Shown: piece by piece, positions 1 to 6,836 of the stretch | Numbering within the stretch: position 1 is the first letter of the stretch | Layout: each line of letters starts with the position of its first letter | Source of the DNA: Bacteroidales bacterium UBA3709 | Lineage (GTDB): Bacteria; Bacteroidota; Bacteroidia; Bacteroidales; UBA932 | DNA length: 8,253 bases | Assembly (NCBI GenBank): GCA_002372015.1 | Contig: DFIA01000078.1 | Location: forward strand, 1 to 8,253 | Direction of reading: 5' to 3' | The notes under the pieces: generated by a model | Told to the model about the DNA's origin: nothing | The model's input: the letters and a program-made list of their open reading frames with translations, nothing else | Database searches by the model: none | Program-made: the position numbers and the translations under genes

Positions 1-714
1 CCTGTAGATTCTCTCCTTCCTAATATGAATTACGCATATCTTTGGGGCGGTGTTTCTACTCCTAAGACTAACTCTGTAGGTTTGGTCTTTCAGCCCGGTT
101 TTACTGCTTTTGAGTTTACTGTAAAGGGTGCTTCCGCAGAAGATATAACTCTCAACAGCTTTACTCTCTCCTCTGAGAATTGCGCAGTTTCCGGCAATTA
201 CACTATTGCCATAACTGTAGCCGATGCTCCTAATTCCGGCAACTCAACCGCTGTTTACTCTGTACCGCCTTACTCCAAAGGAACAAACGATAAGGTAGAA
301 GTAGCCTTTCCTACTGGTAGTGATGCCATAAAAGTAAACAGCACCAAAAGCCTAACCTTTACTGTGTTTGCATTGCCGTCAGCCGCAAGCAACGGCCCTC
401 TTACCCAGATAAAGATAGGTTTCAATATGAGCATAGCCAATGGGCAGACTTTGAATAGGTCTCTCTTCTTGAAATATAGCTCAACTCACAGTGACCCAGC
501 CAAGCAAGAACAGTTTATAAAATTCCCTGCTACCTGCAAGGCCTTTATCAACTTTTCGTTGCCTGATTTCAAGGATATAACCTTGGATATAGAGGACGTC
601 AAAATAAATCCTCTTACCGATACTCCGGAGACCATAAACTTTCGCATAGATCAGATAGATGTAACCCTAATCAATGAGGATGAGGATGATGGCCCTGTGC
701 TTATAAACAACTAA
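1..714 (+). CDS. Fimbrillin-family protein, C-terminal part (5' end outside window)
   Basis: The frame is open from the first base and reads PVDSLLPN before the first ATG at position 25, so the gene very probably starts upstream and that ATG is internal. About 237 residues are visible. They resemble the C-terminal half of Bacteroidales fimbrillin-like (Mfa/FimA-type) surface proteins. There is an FTAFEFTV motif at about residues 37-44 of the visible part. Beta-rich Ser/Thr/Asn segments follow, then a NRSLFLKY strand, a KFPATCKAFINFSLPD segment, and an acidic tail (NEDEDD). Such proteins are exported, lipidated and assembled into fimbriae or displayed on the outer membrane; no catalytic motif is expected and none is seen. 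The next fimbrillin-like gene begins 21 bases downstream, so the two are likely co-transcribed. The family call rests on remembered motif patterns; the exact role (stalk, tip or anchor) cannot be decided without the missing N-terminus. Confidence 0.72.
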   Translation, partial: PVDSLLPNMNYAYLWGGVSTPKTNSVGLVFQPGFTAFEFTVKGASAEDITLNSFTLSSENCAVSGNYTIAITVADAPNSGNSTAVYSVPPYSKGTNDKVEVAFPTGSDAIKVNSTKSLTFTVFALPSAASNGPLTQIKIGFNMSIANGQTLNRSLFLKYSSTHSDPAKQEQFIKFPATCKAFINFSLPDFKDITLDIEDVKINPLTDTPETINFRIDQIDVTLINEDEDDGPVLINN

Positions 715-735
715 CAAAGATAAAAAATATAAAAG

Positions 736-3700
736 ATGAAACATAGATTTTTTTCTGCTATAAAATATGTTGCTGCCACCTTAGCCGGTTTTGGTTTTCT
801 ATTGGGCAGCATAGTTGGCTGTACGCGTGATGATATAGCCGAGGGCGCTCTAAACAACAAGAGTGCCTCTATTTCCTTTGGCGCTCAAACCTCCGGCTCT
901 CTTACCAAGGGCACCGGCACAGCAGTTGAGAACCTTGGTTATCAGGAGCTTGGCGCTGTAGATGGCGAGACTCTCTACCTGAGAGCCGAGCGTACTCTTT
1001 GGGATGATAATGCCGCTGCTACTACCAAAGTAACTCCTTATACCTCAGCCATGAAACTTAAAGAAGAGGGCGTAAGTCTCGCCTTTGCAGCCTACACATT
1101 ACCTCTTGAAGATAGCCCTGTAGATGATTGGACTCTTTACGGCGACCCTCAGGAGGCAACCTATAGTTCCACCGACAAATATTGGATTCCAACCACCCCT
1201 CTCTCTTGGCCTAATGTTGGCAAATATATTCGCTTTTTTGCCTACGCTCCATATAACAGCAGCTTGAGTTTTACTGCGCCCCCAACCTCCGAGCCTACCT
1301 TAACCGGTTTTCAGGTGGAGACCACATTAGCAGATCAGAAAGATCTTCTGTATGCCAGAGATGTTGTGCTTGATAAGAATCCGAATAATGTTTTGGGGGT
1401 TAACGTTCCTCATATTCTAACTCTCGAACATGCCCTTGCTGCTATTCGCTTTAAGGTGGTAAAGAGAACTCCTGCCGTTAAGGTAAGTTCTTTGAAGGTA
1501 AAGAATGTATTTGAGAAGGGCGATTTTAACCTCTATACGGGTGTCTGGAGCAACCGAAGCACATTAAATAACGAGTTTACCATCAACAACCCTGAAACCG
1601 AGGATCGCGGCGATGCCAATTATCTATATTTCAAAGATGAATATACTTTGATGATGGTGCCTAATGTATCGGGTGATGGCCCTGCTCAGGAGAACACAAA
1701 TCTTCCACCTACCGCCGAGATAGAGATTCACTTTGAAAACGGTAGCGTTATAAATGCCAAAATCAACACTCACCAGTGGAGAGCCGGTTATGCTCTTACT
1801 TACGTTATAGACAATATGGTTCCAGAACTTTTTGATTATAAATTTATAGCCACTCCTGAACCTAAGTATTACGATGCCACTACTTCTACCGAGAAAGATA
1901 TGGATTATACAGGAACAACTGTTAGAGGCACTGTTATCAGCTACAAGCAGCTCCCATCCACATCTAATCCTAATCCCAATCCTAAAATTCCTGTAGGTTG
2001 GACCATAGAAGGTTATTATACTACCGAGGATGGTGCGAATACTGCAAATTTCAACAAGAGGATACGCAGAGGTATTAATGGTGCTTTTATCAGTGCTTTT
2101 GAACCTATAAAAGGTTCGGGTTCAACTGATGATGATGGTGGTGAAGCCTATGTTGTAACTCACCCTAAACCAGTTCCAAAGGCCAATTCTGTTATCATCG
2201 ATGAAGGTTCGGTAATGAATAGGGCTATAGCAAACAACACTGAGATTAAGGGTAATGAAGATAATCCTTGGAACCTCTCCAATCCAAATGGTGGCGATGA
2301 AATTATTGAGACTGCCAACACTTACATTATCAACGGTAAGGGTTGGTATCGCTTCCCAATAGTAATGGGTAACGGCGTTAAGGATGGCAATCTTAATACG
2401 GTAGCTTACCAGCAGGATGGTTTTGTAGATTACTTGGGAAATGCTATCAGTGATCCTTTTCTTAGAGGCAATGCTCCTCAAAAGGCTCCTGCCGCAGCTT
2501 ATCTTGTTTGGGAGGATAAGCCTAACTATCTATCAAATGACTCAAGGCGTATTGATGAACACATTATTGATATTGTAGATTATAGCAAACCTTTTGCGGG
2601 TAAGGGCAATGCTGATATTAGTGGATATTACCTAAGCTACCCAGGCTCAATCAATGGTATAAAGAGTACCGGTGAAGGCCTTAATACTGTTTATTGGGTT
2701 CACTTTAAGGTAACTCAGGCCACCAAGCAGGGCCTTTCTCATATTGCCGTTAAAGATACCGATGGTAGAACAATGTGGAGTTGGCTTATTTGGCTAACTA
2801 GTTATGAGCTTGGAAAGAATGATGTACCAGTTAGATATCTTTACAATTCAGACCCAGATAGTCCTGATGAAACACTCAAATCAGCCTCCTTTATGAAGTA
2901 TCCTCTCGGTTGGGTTGATGATGGTTACAAGGCAGTTGAGAGTTATGATGGGGATGCGGTTTACGTTCGCCTTATTCAGAGTGAGAATCCTGACCCTGAT
3001 TCGAATTGGCAGGTTATTAAACTTGTTCGTCCTGCCGCTGACGATGTAGTGGTTAGCAATAATCTCGGATACGCTCCATTTTATCAGTGGGGGCGTCCGG
3101 CTCCTATGCAGCCTGGTGTATATAAGAATGGCTTTGCACGGGAGCACACCGATGAGGAATATGGCGGTTTTCATCGCCGTATGGGTTTTCAAGCTGCTCT
3201 TCTGACGATACCTGATGCTATTCTTAATTCTCATTCTTATATTACTTCAGCAGCTGGTGGAAGCTGGCTAACAGGGACAGATGAGTTGATAAAGGGCCTT
3301 TGGAGTGCAGGGAATAAAGTCTTTTATACTAATAAAACAATTTTTACCGATGATGTTGTAGTAAAGACAATATACGATCCTTGCCCTGTAGGTTATACAG
3401 TTCCAAGATTCAATGCCTTTACTGCCTTTAATGTCGGAAAGGCAGGTGTAATTACAGACGCCTCAGTTAATCCACCTAAACGTAAGGCTGACCAATGGGA
3501 TAATTACTATAATTCTTCTAACAGAAAAACTTCTTTTGAAAGAGGTCTTGTTTCCCATACCACTTGGAGGCGTACTTTTTCTGAACAAGGCGTTGGTGAA
3601 ATCTACTTCCCTGCGCTTGGTTATCGTCACTGGGCTACAGGTCTTGTTACCGTAGGATATCAGCAGGGTCTATATTGGATTGCAGTTTCACGAGGTCGTG

Positions 3701-3801
3701 CCCAGGGCGCTTCTTTTAACTTTCAATCTATTAATGCATTTCCTCAACACAGAGACGCTCATGCGTTTGGGGCTACAATCATTCCGCAGCGCGAGGAATG
3801 A
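736..3801 (+). CDS. Large fimbrillin-family lipoprotein with C-terminal FISUMP-like domain
   Basis: This is a 1021-residue surface lipoprotein. Residues 1-28 form a type II signal peptide (basic MKHR, hydrophobic core) ending in a lipobox IVG-C with lipidated Cys29. The following TRDD is acidic, as in Bacteroidota export signals that send lipoproteins to the cell surface. Residues about 45-360 look Mfa_like_1/fimbrillin: ISFGAQ at 46-51, YIRFFAYAPY at 164-173, DLLYARDVV at 203-211, HILTLEHALAAIRFKV at 226-241. Residues about 390-870 are a long region of less clear fold with WSWLIWLTSYE (681-691) and FYQWGRPAPMQPG (782-794), motifs I associate with large Bacteroidales fimbrillin-like proteins. 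The C-terminus resembles the FISUMP (Fibrobacter major paralogous) module: IYDPCPVGYTVP at 879-890 and IYFPALGYR at 956-964. It probably acts as a fimbrial tip or adhesin-like subunit (inference). The usual Arg near the mature fimbrillin N-terminus is Lys here (TKG, 57-59). The ATG at 736 is chosen because it gives the complete signal peptide. Confidence 0.8.
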   Translation: MKHRFFSAIKYVAATLAGFGFLLGSIVGCTRDDIAEGALNNKSASISFGAQTSGSLTKGTGTAVENLGYQELGAVDGETLYLRAERTLWDDNAAATTKVTPYTSAMKLKEEGVSLAFAAYTLPLEDSPVDDWTLYGDPQEATYSSTDKYWIPTTPLSWPNVGKYIRFFAYAPYNSSLSFTAPPTSEPTLTGFQVETTLADQKDLLYARDVVLDKNPNNVLGVNVPHILTLEHALAAIRFKVVKRTPAVKVSSLKVKNVFEKGDFNLYTGVWSNRSTLNNEFTINNPETEDRGDANYLYFKDEYTLMMVPNVSGDGPAQENTNLPPTAEIEIHFENGSVINAKINTHQWRAGYALTYVIDNMVPELFDYKFIATPEPKYYDATTSTEKDMDYTGTTVRGTVISYKQLPSTSNPNPNPKIPVGWTIEGYYTTEDGANTANFNKRIRRGINGAFISAFEPIKGSGSTDDDGGEAYVVTHPKPVPKANSVIIDEGSVMNRAIANNTEIKGNEDNPWNLSNPNGGDEIIETANTYIINGKGWYRFPIVMGNGVKDGNLNTVAYQQDGFVDYLGNAISDPFLRGNAPQKAPAAAYLVWEDKPNYLSNDSRRIDEHIIDIVDYSKPFAGKGNADISGYYLSYPGSINGIKSTGEGLNTVYWVHFKVTQATKQGLSHIAVKDTDGRTMWSWLIWLTSYELGKNDVPVRYLYNSDPDSPDETLKSASFMKYPLGWVDDGYKAVESYDGDAVYVRLIQSENPDPDSNWQVIKLVRPAADDVVVSNNLGYAPFYQWGRPAPMQPGVYKNGFAREHTDEEYGGFHRRMGFQAALLTIPDAILNSHSYITSAAGGSWLTGTDELIKGLWSAGNKVFYTNKTIFTDDVVVKTIYDPCPVGYTVPRFNAFTAFNVGKAGVITDASVNPPKRKADQWDNYYNSSNRKTSFERGLVSHTTWRRTFSEQGVGEIYFPALGYRHWATGLVTVGYQQGLYWIAVSRGRAQGASFNFQSINAFPQHRDAHAFGATIIPQREE

Positions 3802-3922
3802 TGTAAACACTAAAGCGAATTCACATTTATTAATAACAAGTTATGACCATTACAGCACCAATAATACCTTACCGCAAAGATTACCGATGAATATCATTGA
3901 TTGAAGGTTAATATAATAGAGC

Positions 3923-3964
3923 AAAGGGAGGGCCAAAAGACTTTGGCCTCCCTTTTTTCTTTTT
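3923..3964 (+). terminator. Rho-independent terminator after fimbrillin lipoprotein gene
   Basis: The 5' arm GGGAGGGCCAAA (3926-3937) pairs with TTTGGCCTCCC (3942-3952) around the 4-base loop AGAC, with one bulged G. An outer AAA/TTT extension (3923-3925 with 3953-3955) lengthens the stem. A T-rich tract interrupted by one C (3953-3964) follows directly. It sits about 120 bases after the lipoprotein stop and separates the surface-protein operon from the next promoter. The arms are near-symmetric but the T-tract is only on the plus side, so it is best oriented plus. Confidence 0.92.
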
Positions 3965-4056
3965 CACAGGCTCCGCGACAAGCTAAACGACATTCTTTGT
4001 GTTTTAAGTTAATAAGACGCCCTCTTCTTTGTATGGCAGGGGAGAGAATGTTACAA

Positions 4057-4087
4057 TTGTGTTACATACATAAATTTTGTATCTTTG
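4057..4087 (+). promoter_or_regulatory. Bacteroidota-type promoter for the carboxyltransferase operon
   Basis: TATCTTTG at 4080-4087 matches the Bacteroidota -7 consensus TAnnTTTG exactly. A TTG -33 element lies at 4057-4059 with a 20-base spacer, within the usual range. Transcription should start near 4092-4095, leaving a leader of about 20 bases before the ATG at 4115. The leader is A/T-rich with no strong Shine-Dalgarno sequence, which is normal for this phylum. The palindrome ACAATTGT (4053-4060) overlaps the -33 element and may be an operator. Confidence 0.8.
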
Positions 4088-4114
4088 CAGGGATAATACT
4101 AAAATCTAACATAT

Positions 4115-5662
4115 ATGAGTTTACTCAGTAAAAAAATCTCTGAATTGCGGGAGAGAACCCAACAGGCTCAGCAGGGCGGGGGAGACAAGGCCATTGCCAA
4201 GCAGATTGCAATGGGCAAACTGCCGGCCAGAGAGCGTATAAGAAAGCTTCTTGACCAAGGAACCTTCTATGAGTACGATCTGTTTATCCAGCACGATGCC
4301 CGTGAATTTGGAATGGAGAAAAAAGATCTTGCCGGAGACGGTGTGGTTATAGGAACAGGAAAGATAAACGGCCAGCCTATAGCTGTTTATGCTCAGGATT
4401 TTACGGTAGCCGGAGGTTCTTTGGGCAGTATGCACGCCCGCAAGATAACCAAGATAATGGACTATGCCCTCAAAATGAGGATACCACTCATAGGAATCAA
4501 CGATTCCGGAGGCGCCAGAATTCAGGAGGGTGTGAACTCCCTTGCAGGATATGGAGAAATTTTCTTCCGCAACACTCTCAACAGCGGTGTAATACCTCAG
4601 ATTTCAGTTATACTTGGGCCTTGTGCGGGTGGTGCTGTTTACTCTCCGGCTCTTACAGACTACGTTTTTGTGGTAGATAAAATCTCCAAAATGTTTATTA
4701 CAGGTCCGGAGGTTATAAAATCTGTACTTGGAGAAGAGATAGATATGGAAAGCCTGGGCGGCGCAAGGGTTCATTGCGAAACCACAGGAAATGCCCATTT
4801 CTTTGCAGAAAGCGAGGATGAGTGCTTTAAGCAGATAAAGACATTGCTGTCTTATCTGCCGGCCAACAACCAAACTCCGGCTGAAGAAAAGAAACCTGCT
4901 CAGCCTCTCAAGAAATACAGTATAGTAAAAACCGTTCCGGCAGACCCTACCGAGCCTTACGATGTGAGAAATGTGATAAAGGCTCTTGTGGATGATTCTG
5001 AATTCTTTGAGGTGCAGGAGCTTTGGGCTAAGAATATTGTTATTGGATACGGAAGAATGGAAGGCCGTACCGTAGGGTTTATAGCAAATCAGCCTTTGTA
5101 TTTAGCAGGTGTTTTGGACTGCGATTCTTCAGACAAGGCGGCAAGATTCATACGTTTTTGCGATGCGTTCAACATTCCTATAGTAACTCTTGAGGATATG
5201 CCTGGTTATCTTCCTGGTATAGATCAAGAGCATGCCGGGGTGATACGTCATGGAGCAAAACTGTTATATGCCTATTCCGAGGCTACTGTTCCTAAAATTA
5301 CAGTTATTTTAAGAAAGGCTTACGGGGGAGGTTACATAGCAATGAATTCTCGTCATTTAAGGGCAGATTTTGTATTTGCCTGGCCTACAGCAGAAATAGC
5401 CGTAATGGGGCCACAGGGTGCTGCAAATATTATTTTCCGAAAGGAAATTACAGAGGCCGAAAAGCCAGAAGAAATGCGCAAGTTAAAGGTTAAGGAGTAC
5501 AAAGAAAAATTTGCAAACCCTTATGTTGCAGCCTCAAAGGGTTACATAGATTCTGTTATAAATCCTGCAGATACCAGAAAGTTTATACTTCAGTCTTTAG
5601 ACATATCGCAGCATAAAACGGCAGGTATTCCTAAGAAAAAGCATGGTATTCCACCATTTTAA
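4115..5662 (+). CDS. mmdA: Biotin-dependent acyl-CoA carboxyltransferase (methylmalonyl-CoA decarboxylase alpha / acyl-CoA carboxylase beta)
   Basis: This 515-residue protein is full length for the family. It moves a carboxyl group between an acyl-CoA and carrier-bound biotin. Two crotonase-like halves are visible. The N-terminal half has the leader LPARERIRKLLDQGTFYE, then DSGGARIQEGV (130-140), and the first oxyanion-hole loop GPCAGGAVYSP (168-178). The C-terminal half has DMPGYLPG (361-368) and the second loop RKAYGGGYIAM (400-410). The end is PKKKHGIPPF, a variant of the usual KKHGNIP terminus. Ile408 lies where propionyl-CoA carboxylases have Asp; Ile/Leu is what I recall in MmdA and transcarboxylase 12S, so methylmalonyl-CoA decarboxylation in the succinate-propionate pathway is the favoured role. 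A carboxylase beta subunit remains possible. The biotin carrier gene follows after 29 bases, but no membrane decarboxylase subunit or biotin carboxylase is present. The family is certain; the reaction direction is inferred. The start at 4115 fits the promoter just upstream. Confidence 0.9.
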   Translation: MSLLSKKISELRERTQQAQQGGGDKAIAKQIAMGKLPARERIRKLLDQGTFYEYDLFIQHDAREFGMEKKDLAGDGVVIGTGKINGQPIAVYAQDFTVAGGSLGSMHARKITKIMDYALKMRIPLIGINDSGGARIQEGVNSLAGYGEIFFRNTLNSGVIPQISVILGPCAGGAVYSPALTDYVFVVDKISKMFITGPEVIKSVLGEEIDMESLGGARVHCETTGNAHFFAESEDECFKQIKTLLSYLPANNQTPAEEKKPAQPLKKYSIVKTVPADPTEPYDVRNVIKALVDDSEFFEVQELWAKNIVIGYGRMEGRTVGFIANQPLYLAGVLDCDSSDKAARFIRFCDAFNIPIVTLEDMPGYLPGIDQEHAGVIRHGAKLLYAYSEATVPKITVILRKAYGGGYIAMNSRHLRADFVFAWPTAEIAVMGPQGAANIIFRKEITEAEKPEEMRKLKVKEYKEKFANPYVAASKGYIDSVINPADTRKFILQSLDISQHKTAGIPKKKHGIPPF

Positions 5663-5691
5663 TGGTACGAATCTTCTAAAACCAAGAAACT

Positions 5692-6129
5692 ATGGCAGGA
5701 GATAAAAGCAAGTTAATAGAAAAGAACCCTCAAAGCCAGCAATTGGAATCTGAGGAGAATGAATTGCATACATTGGGCGAAATCAGCGATGCTGTGGAAG
5801 TTTCTCTACCTGCTTCTTCTAAGAAAAAATTTAGAGTGAGTGAGGAGGGATATGAGTACAAAACATATCTGACCAAGAAATTTCTTGAAAGAAAACCATG
5901 GAAAGCTCCAGATCCATACAAGGTGGTTTCGCATATACCAGGCTCTGTAATAGAGGTGTTTGTAAAACCGGGTCAGAAGGTAAAGAAGGGGGAGAAGATG
6001 ATGGTTTATGAAGCGATGAAGATGATGAATGTAATAACTTCTCCTATGGACGGAATAATAAAAGAAGTGAATGTTAAGGTAGGAGAAATACTGCCTAAAG
6101 GGGCTTTGCTGATAACCTTTAAAAAATAG
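5692..6129 (+). CDS. Biotin carboxyl carrier protein with N-terminal extension
   Basis: This 145-residue carrier holds biotin for the carboxyltransferase encoded 29 bases upstream. Residues about 77-145 are a biotinyl/lipoyl domain: VSHIPGSVIEVFVKPGQ, then VKKGEKMMVYEAMKM, then SPMDGIIKEVNVKVGE. Lys110 in EAMKM is the biotinylation site, 35 residues from the C-terminus as is usual for carboxylase carriers. PGS and PMDG mark the expected turns. Residues 1-50 are hydrophilic and rich in Glu, Ser, Gln and Lys, probably disordered. Residues 54-75 (YEYKTYLTKKFLERKPWKAP) are basic-aromatic and resemble a segment I recall before the biotin domain in other Bacteroidales carriers of this kind. It lacks the Pro/Ala-rich linker of many decarboxylase carriers. 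It could serve a methylmalonyl-CoA decarboxylase (MmdC role) or an acyl-CoA carboxylase. Biotin attachment would need a BirA-type ligase encoded elsewhere. No terminator follows, so read-through into the next gene is likely. Confidence 0.87.
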   Translation: MAGDKSKLIEKNPQSQQLESEENELHTLGEISDAVEVSLPASSKKKFRVSEEGYEYKTYLTKKFLERKPWKAPDPYKVVSHIPGSVIEVFVKPGQKVKKGEKMMVYEAMKMMNVITSPMDGIIKEVNVKVGEILPKGALLITFKK

Positions 6130-6183
6130 TTTGGGGCGGTAGGTTTTGGATAATAGTTAGGAGTAACGGGCATAGTTGGAGTA

Positions 6184-6190
6184 GCGAGGA
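6184..6190 (+). promoter_or_regulatory. Ribosome binding site of the YraN-family gene
   Basis: GCGAGGA lies three bases before the ATG at 6194. Its GAGGA core is the clearest Shine-Dalgarno-like sequence in the window, while the other genes have A-rich leaders. It supports 6194 as the start, although the spacing is shorter than ideal. Confidence 0.5.
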
Positions 6191-6193
6191 CGT

Positions 6194-6673
6194 ATGGAGA
6201 AAAGTGCCGTGGATAAAAGCACTGTGGATAAGGGTAGGCGGGCAGAAGATATTGCGTGCCGTTGGCTAAAAGAACACGGGCTTGAAATATTGGAGAGGAA
6301 TTGGAGGTTCCACCATTTGGAGGTTGATGTTATAGCAAAGGGTTCTTTACTTGATGCAAAGGGCCGTGTTATTGTTCATGGCTTTAACGGGCTGCAAACA
6401 CAGCGGCAGTTCATACATATAGTTGAGGTGCGTTCCAGAAGTGCTTTTCTAAAAAAATCGACCTACTCTAAACATGAAAAAATGTCTTCTCTTGTTGAGC
6501 CGCAGATGACAGTTGGGCGGAGTAAGCAGGAGTTCTTGATATCGGCGGCTGATGCTTATGTAAGGATAAACCACATTTCAGAAGAAGTGATTTTTGATAT
6601 TTTCAGCGTGGAGTTTATAGAGTCTGGCTTCCGAACATCTTTTTTCCCCGATGCATTCACCCCCAAGTGGTGA
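6194..6673 (+). CDS. YraN / UPF0102 family protein (PD-(D/E)XK nuclease fold)
   Basis: This 159-residue protein has the UPF0102 pattern in order: KGRRAEDIACRWLKEHG (13-29), ILERNWRFHHLEVDVIA (32-48), VEVRSR (77-82), GRSKQEFLISAADAYV (108-123) and FDIFSVEF (134-141). Glu43, Asp45 and Glu78 occupy the acidic positions of the nuclease-like core. Arg80 replaces Lys, which I recall as common in this family, including E. coli YraN. The C-terminal DAF also matches E. coli YraN. The family is usually about 120 residues; the extra length here is an insertion between the EVD and EVR motifs (about 50-73) plus a longer loop (about 84-107). The biochemical role of UPF0102 is poorly defined, with a link to DNA processing suspected from fold and genomic context. 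It starts 64 bases after the carrier gene with no terminator between, so it probably shares that transcript. The first Gly of the usual GE motif is Ala17. Confidence 0.85.
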   Translation: MEKSAVDKSTVDKGRRAEDIACRWLKEHGLEILERNWRFHHLEVDVIAKGSLLDAKGRVIVHGFNGLQTQRQFIHIVEVRSRSAFLKKSTYSKHEKMSSLVEPQMTVGRSKQEFLISAADAYVRINHISEEVIFDIFSVEFIESGFRTSFFPDAFTPKW

Positions 6674-6675
6674 AT
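6655..6675 (+). terminator. Hairpin over the YraN-family stop codon, weak terminator candidate
   Basis: A perfect 7-base inverted repeat, ATTCACC (6655-6661) and GGTGAAT (6669-6675), surrounds a 7-base loop and spans the stop codon at 6671-6673. No T-tract follows, only TTC. It may protect the 3' end or slow transcription, but it is not a standard intrinsic terminator. Confidence 0.25.
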
Positions 6676-6810
6676 TTCAACTGACTTGAACTGAGAACGT
6701 GACTCTATAGCAAGATGAACAAAAATGTGAAAATGTTGCGATACTGGGCGAAAGTTGGTATTTTTACATATATTTTCGCCCGCTATCGATGATTTTTCGA
6801 GAGAAAGTTG

Positions 6811-6818
6811 TAGCTTTG
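6811..6818 (+). promoter_or_regulatory. Bacteroidota -7 promoter element before the ATPase gene
   Basis: TAGCTTTG matches TAnnTTTG exactly and lies 18 bases before the ATG at 6837, giving a leader of only about 12 bases. No good TTG -33 element stands at the expected 19-21 base spacing, so the promoter is weaker or needs an activator. It suggests that the ATPase gene is transcribed separately from the YraN-family gene. Confidence 0.5.
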
Positions 6819-6836
6819 CGGCAAAAATAGGGATAT

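Larger units (their letters stand above)
3802..4114. other. Intergenic region between fimbrillin operon and carboxyltransferase operon
   Basis: This is a 313-base stretch with no convincing gene on either strand. It contains an AT-rich 3' untranslated segment (3802-3922), a strong intrinsic terminator (3923-3964), about 85 bases with no recognised feature (3965-4049), and then the promoter and leader of the carboxyltransferase gene (4050-4114). Short open frames in it, including a 15-codon one from 3843, have no supporting ribosome binding site or recognisable protein and are not annotated. Confidence 0.7.

Noticed and set aside
1966..1985. Small imperfect tandem repeat encoding NPNPNP
   Set aside because: Only about three short degenerate units in a coding linker; too short to be a meaningful repeat array.
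2122..3234. Minus-strand open frames of about 119 and 117 codons inside the lipoprotein gene
   Set aside because: They are antisense to a gene with clear family motifs, show no domain or start signal, and look like codon-bias shadows.
3600..3801. Lipoprotein C-terminus as a diversity-generating retroelement variable region
   Set aside because: A lectin-like C-terminal end on a surface protein is a known target type, but no template repeat, second copy or reverse transcriptase is present in the window.
3680..4131. Two plus-strand open frames of 74 and 76 codons spanning the end of the lipoprotein gene and the intergenic region
   Set aside because: The first overlaps the lipoprotein gene in another frame; the second runs through the terminator and promoter and has no recognisable protein features or good ribosome binding site.
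6715..6792. 25-codon open frame encoding a basic, hydrophobic peptide (starts MNKNVKML)
   Set aside because: It has a weak upstream binding site, no recognised family, and is crossed by an inverted repeat. It is too short to annotate on sequence alone.
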